Part shown: positions 1 through 13,246 of the stretch, piece by piece | How the letters are laid out: the number at the start of each line of letters is the position of its first letter | Position numbering within the stretch: the stretch's first letter is position 1 | Assembly: GCF_964188355.1 (NCBI RefSeq) | Contig: NC_134176.1 | Span: 22,646,957 to 22,710,956, forward strand | DNA from: Buteo buteo | Lineage: Eukaryota > Chordata > Aves > Accipitriformes > Accipitridae | Length of the DNA: 64,000 bases | Direction of reading: 5' to 3' | The notes under the pieces: generated by a model | Databases searched by the model: none | Told to the model about the DNA's origin: nothing | The model's input: only the letters and a program-made list of their open reading frames with translations | Made by a program: the position numbers and the translations under genes

Positions 1-3000
1 TTCAAAATAAAAGACTGACAGGAACTACCAAACTCAACAGCTGAATTCTGCTGTCAAGTACACTCTTATATTGTCCTGAAAGGTAATATTAACATAATTA
101 TACCTGAAGGTAGTCTATGTAAGATTTAACCCAAACTTTTGAAGTCCAGTTCAAGCCACTCAAAAATATTTTACTGACTTTGAGGAAATTACTTTAAACA
201 TTATGGATGTTTTAATTGGCCTCATTAAGACAAAGGACTATTGCCATGGTCAAGATTCTTCCTGTAACTACACACCACCATGAACTTGGTGTAAATTTGT
301 AGATTTCTTACAGCTGTGGTCAGTCTACAGTTTTAACATGATAGCTGAATGGCCTTGTCTAACAATCACCAAATCGTACTTTGCTACATAACCACTCATT
401 TATGAACAGGCTTCTTTTAATTAACACATTAACAATCCAGAACATGCCTTGTAAAATTCTATAATTACTTGGCATAACTTCCTTCCTTTTTCCACAAGTT
501 TTACAAGACAGTTATTTTCATCTTGTTCAGAAGCCCTGTGTTGCCTCACTGGAAACAGTCTTCAAAGCCCATATCTTAGAATAAATAGGAGGAACAGGCT
601 AAGCACAGGTATCATTGAAATATTGCTCATTAATCCTTCCTGGTTGACTCCAGTGCATGGAAGTTTTTCATACATATATATATATATATATGGCATTAGT
701 TATTATTTATTTGCATTATATGCAATCAAGCATTTGAAATATTTAATCTTGCAGAAAAATGGTTGAATCATGCATTAGATAGAGTGTTCTTTTTAAGGAG
801 TTAGTCCTAGCAATGTACAAATGGTACTCCTGGAAACTCTGCCTATCGCAGGAGAAAGCATATTGCTTTCCACTGCCTGATAGTTCAAGGTTTCATTGGA
901 CTTTTCAAAGTCTTGCGAATGAAGCAAATTTTAATTTGAGGTGATCATATTCTGCTTCCAGAGATGGTTTCATTTTTAGCACTGTATAGATGCAAACTGG
1001 GAGAAAGAATGCTGTGCTAATGACTAAATACATCAAATTTAACGCTAAATGTAGACATCAGGTCCTAATGTCTCTATTTAAACAAAGGTGGGGGAAAATC
1101 AATCTTCACATGACCTCTATTTTGGTTATATATCACATTTAGCATTCTTGAAAGAATAGGAGCTCAGAGAAAGACTCCCCAATGAACTGTTGATTTAAAA
1201 GATTTCTGAAGAGTAAATGATCTGAGTATGGCTCCTCAGCAACAGACTGATTGAAGGCTTCATTTTGTTGCAGTTTGAAACAACCACTACTTAAGTTTGT
1301 TAATACCACAGCCCCGCTTTCCCCTCTTCCTGAGGATGTGTTCTTGAATCATTGAGAGTAAGATGTGTTCAAGCTTTTGGACAAGGAAATGTTAGAAGCA
1401 CGTGCCCAGAGTTGAGGGCAGAATCAGGCTGAACTGAGTTTAGACTACCATGAATTGAATCCTCAAGTATGTTGGAGGATAGAGGATACATGTTAACAAA
1501 GAAGACCACCTCTGGAAAAGACATGAATTCTCCTAACTCACAGTAATTATTAGAATGGTAATAATGGTCAAAGAAGATCAGGAAAAAAGCAAGAGACAGC
1601 TTACCTCAGATATGAAGGAAACTCAGTCCTTAGCTTTCAGAGATTCTGATCAAAATTTTTTTTTTTTTCTTCAGCAGCTGTTCCACCCTCCCCCAAGCTT
1701 TAGCTTTTCCTTTTCCCCCCTATTTTTGCCATTCATCTCATTTGTCCTTGAATGTTTTGGTGCTATATGGGAAATTGGAACACATCTTAAAGACTGTTTT
1801 TCTGCAGAACTCCATGTGCAATTCTGCATGTGCTAGAAAACTGCATAAAGGATTAGAAGACAATGAAAACCACTGGGTTATTTTCCAAAGTCAGCCTGGA
1901 CAGTGTAGTTTTTTCAGTGCTTCTGGGAATAGATGGATTGATGTTGCTGACATCTCATCTACATTCACTTAGAACTTGAAGCAGGCAAAAACTGTAGCAT
2001 TATGAAATTAAACAAACATGAATTAAACCTGAACTCTACTTCACAATAATCACTGCTCTTAGCTCTATTGGGACTGGGTTTTCTTTGAATCTCATTTTAC
2101 CAGGGAGTGTGAAAAGAAGCTAAATCTCCATTCTGCTTGCTTTACTCTGTCAAGTCCATTCAACATTTCATTCAATAATTTTAATTATTGCCTTTGTAAA
2201 TAGTTTATGGTGCTCTGGCCATAAGCCACATTCCTTTGCTCAGTCAGCAGGTTGCCAATATGACACTGCTTTCTTTTCTCTATGGCATAATACAGAGAAG
2301 AAGCTATTCGGTTAATCTATCAATTCCATTTTAACAGTCATACTTTTATGACTGGAATTTACAAGCTATGCAGAGCTTTTCATTTGCATTTTTTCTTAGC
2401 TCTAACAAGCACTACAATACCTTGGCCTGTCTTCAGGAGTAGAAGAAAGGAGCATATGTGAAGCTTGGGGTAATATTGTGTCTCAGTGTTCCATGTGATC
2501 AGGCTGTTGCTGTGCATATAGATAAAACTAAATGCTTCAGATGACCAAGGAATTTCTTATGGGACACAGCACATCTATCAACTGAACAACAAGCCTTTAA
2601 CAGAGTTACTAGTCATTTTCTAACATTTATTTTGCCAGAGTATCTAATGCAACTCCATGCCTATGGCAACAGCTGCCCCAAAATTCAGATTCATAACAGT
2701 AAGAGAAATTTGTTAATTGTAGTGGATGGGGTGGGAGTTTCTGTCTTCAGATTGTTGTTAAAAAAAATATACACAAAAAGTCTATCTCAGAACTTTTAAG
2801 AAGCTGCTTTCAACTAATCCTGATTAGCTATAAGTCTTGCTGTTGTATTTCTGGTTCTCTGTAGGGTACAATCTCTAAATAAATATGAAGTCAATGGAAG
2901 CATAGAAGGGTGAAATTAACTTCACGTGCCAAAAGCCAGTTAGTGTTCCTTAATAGATGCAGGAGCCTAAATGGCAGATGAAAAGTACTATGCATTCCTA

Positions 3001-3569
3001 AGAAAATATTGAAATGGTTTTACCTTTCATTTTGAGACAGAAAAAATAGGTTAATGGCAGTGGGTGGACATCTTTAATTGTAAAAAGACGAAAATATTTA
3101 AGACCACCTACCCTACCTTACCCAGAAGTTTCTTTTTTCTCTGTTTCAGAAGGAGACTTTTAATCTATGTTCTAATGAAGCACAGCTTTAGGGATTTTAA
3201 CCAATGCTGGTAGTTTTGGTGTGCTCTGTTTGAGAAAAAGCAACATTTCAGGGAAATCCACCTCAAGTATTTGGGTCCAACCATACTCTTACACTCTGTG
3301 GAGGCATAGAAGGTTGGCAGAGCATTGAGAAGAGTTGGACAATAACCACTGCGGAGGTCTGGGAGTTCCCATGGTCTGGGAATCTTGAGTAGAGGATAGC
3401 GCAGCTATGTCAAAAACATGGTGACAGGGGAAACTTGGCCAAATTTCACACTTACCCTCACTCACCTCTACCTACTCTAATGTGAAGGGTTTCTGGAAAA
3501 AAAGAAAAGAAAAAAAAAGTATTAAAAAAAGCAATATCAAAAGCCTTAGATTTTAGAGAACTGCCATGA
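1..3569. other. Unique AT-rich non-coding DNA
   Basis: No gene or recognisable mobile element is seen here. Open frames are short and look random, for example 1555-1836, which translates a poly-T run into a phenylalanine string. It holds a short (TA)n tract near 674 and A-rich runs near 3497-3535 just before the CR1 element. Conserved regulatory elements could be present but cannot be recognised without an alignment. Confidence 0.6.
674..691. repeat. (AT)n microsatellite
   Basis: Nine AT units in a row, uninterrupted. It is a simple sequence repeat with no coding context. Confidence 0.9.
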
Positions 3570-3667
3570 TGTCCACTGGGAGCTGATGGGGTCCATCTGT
3601 CAGAGAAGAGGAAGAGCATCTTTGGCGATAGGCTTGCTAAGGTGGTGAAGAGGGCTTTAAACTAAAG

Positions 3668-4474
3668 TTGGCGGGTGAGGGGAACCTCAGTCCATCCCAC
3701 TCCTACCTGTTTGATGCCAGTGCCAACAATAGATGCCCAGAGCCTGGAGAAGGATCCCAGGTCAGCAAGAGAGCACCTGAAGAGCAGCACAAAGGAATTC
3801 CAGCCACTCCAGCCAGTAAGTCAGCTTCATCAGGGACCCAACTTAAATGCTTCTATGCAAATAGATGTAACATGAAGAATGTACCAGCGGAGTTAGAGAA
3901 GTGCACACGCCTGCAGGGCTACGATTTTATTGGCATCATGGAGACGTGGTGGGATGGCTCCTATGACTGGAGTGTTGGAATGGAAAGATATAGGCTCATT
4001 AGGAAGGACAGGCAGGGGAGATGAGGAGCTGGTCTATGTCAATGACCAGCTGGAGTGCATGGAGCTCTGCCTGGGGATGGATGAGGAGCCGACTGAGAGC
4101 TTATGGGTCAGGATTAAAGAGAGGGCAGGGACATGTGACATTATAGTGGGGTCTGCTACAGGCCACCCGACCAGGAAGACTGAGCAGATGAGGCCCTCTA
4201 CAGACAGATAGGTACAGCCTCGCATTCACAAGCCCTGGTTGTCATAGGGGACTTCAACCACCCCGATATCTGGGGGAGGGACAACATGGCAGGGCATAAG
4301 CAATCCAGGAGGCTCCTGGAATGCATGGATGATAACTTCCTTCTCCAAGTAATGGAGGACCCAACGAGGAGAGGTGCTATGCTGGACGTTGTTCTCGCCA
4401 AAAAGGAGGGGCTGGTGGGGAATGTGAAGCTCAAGGGCAGCCTTGGCTGCAGTGACCATGAAACGGTGGAGTAG
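3668..4474 (+). pseudogene. CR1 copy A endonuclease region (broken)
   Basis: This is the N-terminal part of CR1 ORF2, an APE-type endonuclease that nicks target DNA during target-primed reverse transcription. It is spread over three frames: 3668-4024, 3930-4211 and 4286-4474. The first frame contains a METWWDGSY motif and the third ends in GCSDHETVE, which carries the conserved Ser-Asp-His of this nuclease fold. A stop after residue 118 of the first frame and a change of frame near 4211 separate the pieces, so no complete nuclease can be made. The assignment rests on recognised CR1 motif order and on the reverse transcriptase directly downstream. The minus-strand open frames here (4034-4609) are shadows of it. 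Confidence 0.85.
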
Positions 4475-4492
4475 AAGATCCTTAGGGCAGCA

Positions 4493-6085
4493 ATGAGGGC
4501 GCACAGCAAGCTCTCTACCCTGGACTTCAGGAGAGCAGACTTTGGCCTCCTCAGGGATCTGCTTGGTAGAGTACCATGGGATACAGCCCTGGAGGGAAGA
4601 GGGGCCCAAGAAAGCTGGTTAATATTCAGGGATCACCTCCTGCAAGCTCAGGAGCAATGTATCGCAACAAGGAGGAAGTCAGGCAAAAATGCCAGGAGGC
4701 CTGTATGGATGAACAAGGAGCTCCTGGACAAACTCAAACACAAAAAGGAAGAGGGTGGAAGCAAGGACAGGTAGCCTGGGAGAAATACAGAGAAACTGAG
4801 CACCCAGGGATCAAGTTAGGAAAGCCAAACCCCTGACAGAATTAAATCTGGCCAGGGACATCAAGGGCAACATGAAAAGCTTCTATAGGTAAAAGGAAGA
4901 CTAGGGAAAATGTGGGTCCTCTCTGGAAGGAAAAAGGAGACCTAGTTACCCAGGACATGGAGAAGGCTGAGGTACTCAATGACTTTTTTGCCTCAGTGTT
5001 CACTGCCAAGTGCTCCAGCCACACTGCCCAAGTTGCAGAATGCAAAGGCAGGGATTGGGAGGATGAAGAATGGCCAATGATAGGAGAAGATCAGGTTTGA
5101 GACCATCTAAGGTACCTGAAGGTCCACAAGTCCATGCGACTTGATGAGATGCATTCATGGGTCCTGAGGGAACTGCCAGATGAAGTTACTAAGCTGCTGT
5201 CCATCATATTTGAGAAGTCGTGGCAGTCCAGGGAAGTTCCCACTAACTGGAAAAGGGGAAATATAACACCCACTTTCAAAAAGGGAAAAAAGGAAGACCT
5301 GGGGAACTACAGACCAGTCAGTCTCACCTCTGTGCCTAGCAAGATGGTCGAGCAGATCCTCCTGGAAACTGTGCTAAGGCACATGGAAAATAAGGAGGTG
5401 ATTGGCGACAGCCAACATGGCTTCACTAAGGGAAAATCGTGCCTGACAAATTTGGTGGCCTTCTATGATGGGGTTACAGTGTTGATGGGTAAGGGAAGAG
5501 CGACCGATGTCATGTACCTGGACTTGTCCAAAGCATTTGATGATATCCCTGTCTCTAAATTAGACATGGATGTGACAGATGAAACACTCGGTGGGTAAGG
5601 AATTGGCTGGATGGTCACACTCAAAGAGTTGTGGTCAACAGCTCGATGTCCAAGTGGAGACCAGTGATGAGTGGCGTTCCTCAGGGGTCAATATTGGGAC
5701 TGGTGCTGTTTAACATCTTTGCTGGTGACATGGACAGTGGGACTGCGTACACCCTCAGCAAGTTTGCCGATGACACCAAGCTGTGCGGTGTGGTTGACAT
5801 GCTGGAGGGAAGGTCCAGAGGGACCTTGACAGGATTGAGAGTTGGGCCCATGCGAACCTCATGAAGTTCAACAAGGCCAAGTGCAAGGTCCTGCACCTGG
5901 GTTGGGGCAATCCCAAGCACAAATACAGGCTGGGAGATGAGTGGATTGAGAGCTGCCCTGCGGAGAAGGACTTGAGGGTGTTGGTTGACAAGAAGCTCAA
6001 CATGACCTGGCAAGTGCGTTTGCAGCCCAGAAAGCCAACCGTATCCTGGGCTGCATCAAAAGAAGCGTGACCAGCAGGTCAAGGA
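4493..6085 (+). pseudogene. CR1 copy A reverse transcriptase region (broken)
   Basis: This is the linker and reverse-transcriptase part of CR1 ORF2, in fragments 4493-4774, 4912-5100, 5134-5598, 5631-5864 and 5861-6070. The 5134-5598 piece holds the palm motifs YRPVSLTSVPSK, QHGFTKGKSC and YLDLSKAFD with the first catalytic Asp. The 5631-5864 piece holds SGVPQGSILG and the FADD box with the catalytic Asp pair. A short in-frame loss just after YLDLSKAFD, a stop after GG at 5598 and a frame change near 5840-5864 break the protein. The same three lesions occur in copy B at 27915-29326. The frame ends at the element break, so the C-terminal domain is missing. Confidence 0.88.
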
Positions 6086-9000
6086 AGGTGATTCTCCCCC
6101 TCTACTCCACTCTCATGACACCCCAGCTGGAGTGGTGTATTCAGCTCTGGGGACCCCCCGCATAAGAAGGACAGAGATGTCAAAAACTCGGCATTTGTCA
6201 GTAATGGAAACTTTCACAAACTCCATATAAAGGCAGGTAATCATTACAAATAATGCATAACAAATCTTTTAATGAATGCTTTCTATGTTCAAGGATGATG
6301 ATGTGACCCAGGGTAATGTGTGTGCAGCAGATAGACCAAAGAAAATTTATCAAGGGAGATATTAAGGCACAATATATTCAAAGAGAAAAAAAAGTGCCTT
6401 TATATGTGTTATATTAACTACCTTAAAAGTGCATCACAGCAAAGCTGTTACAAATTTTTTCCAGATCAAATTCCTAATTACATAGGTAAACAGAACTTAA
6501 CTGTACTACAAATATGCTAGAGTAGAATTGAACTTATTTATATATTTATAATATGCTGTACAAAACCCAGGTATCTAGCTGTCAGATTCTTTTCCTTATT
6601 AAAACTGTATGTATTATGGGGTTTTTTTTATGTAGTCTTCTCTATAGACAATTATTTTATATTATCTTTTAAAAAATATTTCATTGTGAATAAACAAATG
6701 CCAAGCAATGTGAGGTTATTTTTCATCTTGTCTTGCTAACATGCAAGTTCATGGTCATTCTGATGTATTCCAGGTACAGGATGTATAGCTGTATAAAAAA
6801 ATCAGTGCGTACCTGATTATAAATTCTTGCAAGTGTGAGATGTTAATTTCCATAACTTTCTCTTCTTCTGCTTCTGTTTTTATTAACTATGGAAAGAAAA
6901 AAGTATTTGATTTACCACCGTACTCCTAACAGAAGGTATTGTATATAAACCCAAGTTCTGGTAAAGGCCTGATTTTATTTGTTTTAATGAACTTAAATAT
7001 TTTGCTTCCATAATTTATCTTGATGTTTTCCCAATGGATTTAGATCAGAGCAAATAGTATCAATCATCATCCACTACATTTGGATGACAAGATGTAGATA
7101 AAGCTACAGAAAGTGAACAAGATAACTGATAAGTACACAATTAGAGAAGCTTTGTACAAAACACGTCAAATAATTAAGTATGGTTTTTTTGTAGTGAAAA
7201 ATGAAAGCAGATATTACCATTTCAAATGGAAAAGTGAACTTTCACTTAAAGTACAACATGGCATTATCTTAATGTACATGTTCACAGAAAGATAGTGTGT
7301 GCATATATACGTATCTATACACAGCAATGTATTCATGTCAGTAGGTATTAAAATCTCCACCAGGTTTAAAATGTTTTAAGAGCTGAAGTAATTTCTAGCT
7401 GAAGACTCTACATTTACTAGCCGGCTTTTCAAAGATCTCCTGCTTTGACATAGTTATGTTCTAGTACAAGTTTTGCCACTGTCTTTAAAAGGATGAATGG
7501 CCTCCAGAGTCCCTCCAGAAACTTATTCACTCAATGCCTAACAATGCCAGTTAGGGCTGCTATATTTCTGACTGTATTTCTGTATTTTCATCCCTCTCTC
7601 TTATTTCTGTCCCGTAAGAAACAAACCGGCCTTCTGGCTGCAGCAGAGAACCATATCTGAAGAAAAACAAGAGAGGCCTGAATATTTCCAAAGAACATGA
7701 TCTTGGAAGAAAGCACTACGCAGACAAAATGCCAAGTTTATTCCCTGTCAGTAAAAAAAAAATTATTCTACGCGAGTCATTTCGATTTGTCACAACATCT
7801 CTCAAACTCTGCTTCCGCTGACATCATGAATTCATGTTGGCTCCATAGCAATGTCAAGTCAGCCCTTCACTGCTGCTGGTCCAGTAGTACATCACAGGGA
7901 AGTCAGATGCACACCTTCACTGCTACAAGGGCAGCTTGATCCTGCTCTGCATATTCACTCACATAAATTGCAGAATCTGAAGACAGGCAGCCAAAAGTAC
8001 AGACTTCTACCTACTTCTCTGTTTAACCATTGCATTATTATTTTTTTCAAAGTTCATATCATCTATCTCCAGAAAAATCTCCTCACTCTTGAAGATATTT
8101 TGCAGGGTTCACATGGCTTGCCATTATTATTAGTTCTCCATCAATAGTCACGAATCACCATTCAGAAAGTGGCAGAAATACAGACAGAAACTCCTCCTGC
8201 ACAACTGTAAGAGGACCACTCACTCATTCAGAGGCATATAGATGGGGATTACACTGACCAGGTGATCATGATCAGAGAAATGGCTCTTACGGCTGCACCT
8301 CACAGCACTCCTCTGAGATGACAGAAATTGTTGAACTATTTATAATCAATTCAAAAGGACTAAGAGCTAGTGAAGATTAACACTTAACAGAAAAGTGTCT
8401 GTACATTTGGTTTGGAAGGCTCTGTTGTAGGCTTAACGTAACAAAGAACCTCAACATGACACATAACAGAAAACCAAAAATCCTTGATGGCAGGAAGCAC
8501 GTTACAGCACCATAAAAGTACATATCAACATTTCAAAACCTATGTTGGTCATTTTGACAAGTTAACATATATATTCTGTGGATTCAGAGGAGGAAAAATA
8601 CCCTTATGACCAGAACTGTCACTAACCCAAAGGATGGCTTACCTATTTTATATGAATTTAATACGTAAATAGCATTTCCTATAAATACATATTTTTAAAA
8701 TAAAATAGATTAGAACCTGCGTATTTCATGCTCTAGGTAACATTGGCAAATATCATTACTCTGTATTACTAGGAAGAAATAGATGAACAGCCACCCTTAT
8801 CAGATAAAAAAACAACCCTTAGGGTCTACTTGTGCAGCAAAATCTTAATACATCAGTACTACATGCCAGTATACAACATGTACCTTAATATAAAATACAT
8901 TGTATTTCTTTGCAGCTTGCAGAGAAAATGTTTCTAGTTTGCCCTGTGATGAATCTGAAAACGTATATTTTGGAATTTTATTTTGCAGATTTTTTTAATT

Positions 9001-11042
9001 ATTATTTTGCAAATTCTAACATCTGGATAAGATCTTAAACCAGATTTTCCATTCTGCACACAGCTCCATTGAGCAGAAGCTATAATTCCATTTAGGCTTT
9101 AGATTAGCATAGAGAACTAACTACTAATCCGTTGTATATCCCTTCTCATTCTATGGAAAAGCTGACTGTAAATAGGCCACTGTTGTCTGAAAAGGAATTT
9201 TTATATAGAGATGAATCATCTGGTCACTTCTGTCAGTAATTAATGGTACATGGACTGTTCACATACTATGCATCTGATAAGCAAATTTTGACCTGCAAAC
9301 AGCAGTGTTTTGAACCACAGTTTTCACTGATATATTTGTTCCTAGAGCTTAAAGGTGGAATTATTTAAGTGTAGCTTTCAGGTTTCAGGGTCAGAAAATT
9401 CCAGTTTCAAATGCAATGTTAATTTTTCTCTTTCTTTAAAACTGGCTAGCAATAACTTCATATTTTTGCATCTGTAGAAATTCCTGCTGGTAAATTTATT
9501 CACTGAAATGGTTGTTAGTGTACTAAAAATGAAATATAATAATAAGGATTATTAATAATCTCATACTAAAGTTGTGAGAAAACATCTAAAAGAAAATTTA
9601 TTTAACAATGCAAACAAAAACTCAGAAAAGTTGTTGGATTATTACTCATCTCTAGCTGAGATGTACCCAGGACATTTGGATTTTGAAAAGCCAGACACAT
9701 CAAACCATGCTTTGCTGGTAATAGTAACAATTACATCATCCATCTCTTTTCAAGCATCAGGCTTTAATATAGTAACAAACAGTTTTTATTCTAGGGTGAA
9801 ATAGTCAACCTATTAGTTTTGCTTTAGATATACAGCTGCAGTAGCAACTCAGGCATGAATTTTATTAAGTTTGGTATATTTTCTGTCACTTTCTGGAGCT
9901 GTAGATTTATATTCATCTTTGTATTCAGGCCCATTTAAAATGAAATATCATTTAAAAACAAATACCAGAAAAAACCCACTTCATTACTAAAATAGGCAAT
10001 TAATATATGAACCAACATACTCTGGTCTGGCAAGGATAGAAAAGTTCCAGGAGTCACTCAACAGCTAAAAGTTAAATAAATGTTAAACAGTCTCTCCTTA
10101 CTGCTTATGTCCCTGAGTGGGCTTGCTTTCAAAAAATGTTTAATACTTAACATGTTATGAAAGTGAGGTGAAATGTTTTCCTGATTTATATCCTTTGCTA
10201 TCAGTTTAATTAAAATGGTGCTTTTCTTTTCATATCATTATTCCAACATAAAGTGGGATTGGGTGATGCTTGTGGTTGCCCATGGGAAGTGAGGTGTTGG
10301 TCTAAAATGTATTTCTGTACTTCAATGTGAACTGATTTGCTAATAAAATCTGAAAACAAAACATGAAGGCAGATAATAGAAGAACTGTAAAAAGAAGTGA
10401 TCTAATCAATGAATAAGGTGTATGTTTTCTTTTCAGGTAGACTAGAATAACCCATGATGTATTCTATATCTTAACTTTTTAAGGTAGGACAACATCTTTT
10501 GACATCTGTGATACATTTTAAGATAAAAACTTTATTCACCAAATAATAATCATAATCAAAACCTAGTTCAACCACAGTCTGAAGAATGACTACTGAATCT
10601 GGGTTAATTTGTTAAAATTTTGCAACCTTTTATCAAAGAAAAATTGCAAAGCCCAATATATTTACTTTGAAAGTGTTCAGAACATAATGGTTCGATTATT
10701 AACTATGAATTTGTATTTGAGACAATTTAGGTCAGTTCAATTCTAAAAAAGGAAGAATATATAAAGAAAGAAAACATTTAATTTGTGAACCAAAGTTTGA
10801 AAGCTTTTTGAACATTGACGTTGCTCTGTTAAGTTAAAAAAAGAAAACTTTTCATTTCATATTATTCCATTTCCTCCATTTTTTTAAGTCAGTCATTGAT
10901 TTGCTTCTATCTGAATGTTTCAGTCAGCTGAACTACTACTGAAACTGTGAAACTGAATTCTGACTCTGCTGCCTAGAGTTTCACTGCAGACCTACCCAGT
11001 TACGACAGATACATTAGGGTGATGTTCTCTGCATTAAATTAC

Positions 11043-11065
11043 AAAAAAAAAAAAAAAAAAAAAAA
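11043..11065. repeat. Poly(A) run, 23 nt
   Basis: An uninterrupted run of 23 A. No transposon body, open frame or target duplication was seen around it, so it is listed only as a mononucleotide repeat. Confidence 0.9.
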
Positions 11066-12763
11066 TGCTAATTGGCTTATTGTACTGCTTTGGTGAAAAG
11101 AATTGCCTTCTTTGATCTGCAGCATAATGAGATTTATTTTGAACATCAAAGTAATCTATAAAAACTGAACAAGGAGATGAGCAGCTACATATTTTCATGT
11201 CCTCTGAGAAGCAGGGTAGGAATCAGCAATGCAAATGCCATAGGATGAAGGGACAGTCTGAAAGAAAATGGATCCTCGAAGAAAGTAGCTGAACTTTGAA
11301 TTCTGTCACTATGCACTGAAAGACCTTGAACCACATTTTCTTCTCTTACACCATTATAAATCTGATGGAAATCCATTGACTGCCCTGGACTTGCTCTGAA
11401 TTCATGTTGGTGAACATTGGGTCAGAATCGAGTCCCCGGTTTTAGGTTTTTTCTGGCTATATGATAGACAATTTCAACATCTACGCCAGGATCCATATAA
11501 CAGACTCTTAATGCCTTTCCCATACCTATACCAAAAGAACCCAATATTGGGAAATAAACTTTTGAGTCTCTCACTGTCCTCAGTCATCCCATGCAGCTCC
11601 CTACACAGTGTTGTCATTGACTCTACAACACTCTTTACAAAGGCTTCCTACCCAGATGTGTGAATCATTTCAATTCAAGCATGGGAAGAGGCTCATAGAT
11701 AAAATGCTGAAATGAATTGTATTTCAGCAGCAGTGTCATTTGACATTAAGGGTAAACAGGGTAAATTCATGGCATTTATTCCATCTGCCTGTAAAAGACA
11801 CTCTAGGAAAGGAATAACTGAAAGATATAGCAATCCCTTCTTCCAACATTGGAGAGATTTACTTTCTTAGAACACAGACACAAGAGTTTGATTGTTTAAA
11901 TATAAAAATTTAGAGGTTTTAGGATATATTTCAAGTTTATACAGTTATGACATAGTCTTCTGTTTCAAACAGAATAGCATAATACAGCACTATTTCTGCT
12001 AACAATTTCTAAAGGAAAGAATGCTCCTTCTTTTAGATTCAGATGTTCAAATTAACACTATTTAAACTAATTCATGTGCTGTTAATTGAATCTTTTTTGC
12101 ATGGCAAATGGAGAAAAGTGTTACGTAGCACCGCAGAGCTGACAAATTTGCAGATAAGCTTATCACAGGGGCATGATGTTCACATAGAAATATCCTGTGT
12201 TTTCTTCCTCTTATGTATTATTTTTCAATGGATCCTCTTGTGATTTCAAAAAAGCATCAAGTACCAATTCCCACATATAGATAATGCTGAGTGTGCAGCA
12301 GTTGTGCAAATCAGGCTATTCATATGGATCCCTAAAAATAAAATGCTGCATGGTGGAAATGCTTTGGCTTTGTTTTTTGGGAGGGGGAAGTAATTTGATT
12401 TTTTAACCTCTCTAAAACACTGTAGCAAAATGTCTTTGAGGTAGAAATAGATCAAAAAGCATATGGCAAAGGTCACTCACAAGAGAAGTTAGTAGAAGTG
12501 TTTCAATTTTGAATAATTTCCAGGGGGGTGAGGAGATACATGGCATGTTGCAAGTATATCATACTAAAAATCATGTTGAAAAATTCCATGTTGATGTTTT
12601 TAGGAAAAGAATTTTCTAACACCCATACTGATATGACTCTTCTCCAGTTTATAATATAAATTTTTAAATATCAACATCAAAATTCATTACTTCTGCTCTA
12701 CTGAAAGTAAACATTTGAATTATCTAATTTTTAAAATATTTTTGTTTCAAAGAAATATCAATG

Positions 12764-12830
12764 TTCCTTTCCTTCCCTTTTCCCTTCCCTTCCCTTTCCT
12801 TCCCTTTCCTTTCCTTTCCTTCCCTTCCCT
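12764..12830. repeat. Polypyrimidine (TTCCC/TTTCC)n tract
   Basis: A 67-bp stretch made only of T and C on the plus strand, built from 5-bp TTCCC and TTTCC units. The opposite strand is pure purine and translates as a Lys/Gly/Glu/Arg repeat. It has enough mirror symmetry to allow a triplex (H-DNA) structure. Confidence 0.85.
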
Positions 12831-13230
12831 GGAAGAAAAAAACAAATAAGCTCAGTACTTTTCCACAGAAAGAGGAAATCTGGTTCCCTCCCAGCTCTGT
12901 TATAAACCATATAAATTTTTAAATCAAAATGAAATAATGTATATATGCAAACACAGTGTAGAAGGACTACAAAACTTGTTCTTTTGACAGCATTTTGCAA
13001 AAATAGATGGTTTTTTTTTTGCTGAGGGCACAATCTGAGTGTACTTGTTTATCTTCTTATACTGGATTTGTCATTAACTCTCATTAACGTAGACACCTAG
13101 TCAAAATTTATCTACTAAGTTGAAAACATCTTGTATAATTAAACATGTTAAATCATTTATATAGTAAAAATGACATTCAGAACTGAGAAAAGCAGAATGG
13201 AGTCAGCTCGCAGTACTAGCTTATCTTCAA

Positions 13231-13246
13231 CACACACACACACACA
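13231..13246. repeat. (CA)8 microsatellite
   Basis: Eight uninterrupted CA units, followed by a short AT-rich run of TATATA type. Confidence 0.85.

Larger units (their letters stand above)
3570..6173 (+). mobile_element. CR1 non-LTR retrotransposon, copy A, 3'-truncated
   Basis: This is a long CR1 LINE copy of about 2.6 kb. It begins with the end of the first-ORF region (ending in GGGCTTTAAACTA near 3651-3663) and runs through the endonuclease and reverse-transcriptase regions of the second ORF. Broken frames give endonuclease motifs (METWW near 3938, GDFNHPDI near 4240, SDHE near 4452) and reverse-transcriptase motifs (YRPVSL near 5309, YLDLSKAFD near 5514, SGVPQGS near 5670, FADD at 5763). 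Many frameshifts and stops make it non-functional. The copy stops abruptly at 6173, inside the C-terminal coding part, so the 3' untranslated region and terminal ATTCTATG repeat are missing. That is unusual, because CR1 copies normally lose their 5' end and keep the 3' end. No flanking target duplication was found. The 5' limit is approximate. Confidence 0.95.

Noticed and set aside
5681..6013. 110-codon minus-strand frame, repeated at 28363-28695
   Set aside because: It is the antisense of the CR1 reverse-transcriptase region and occurs twice only because the CR1 copies are nearly identical.
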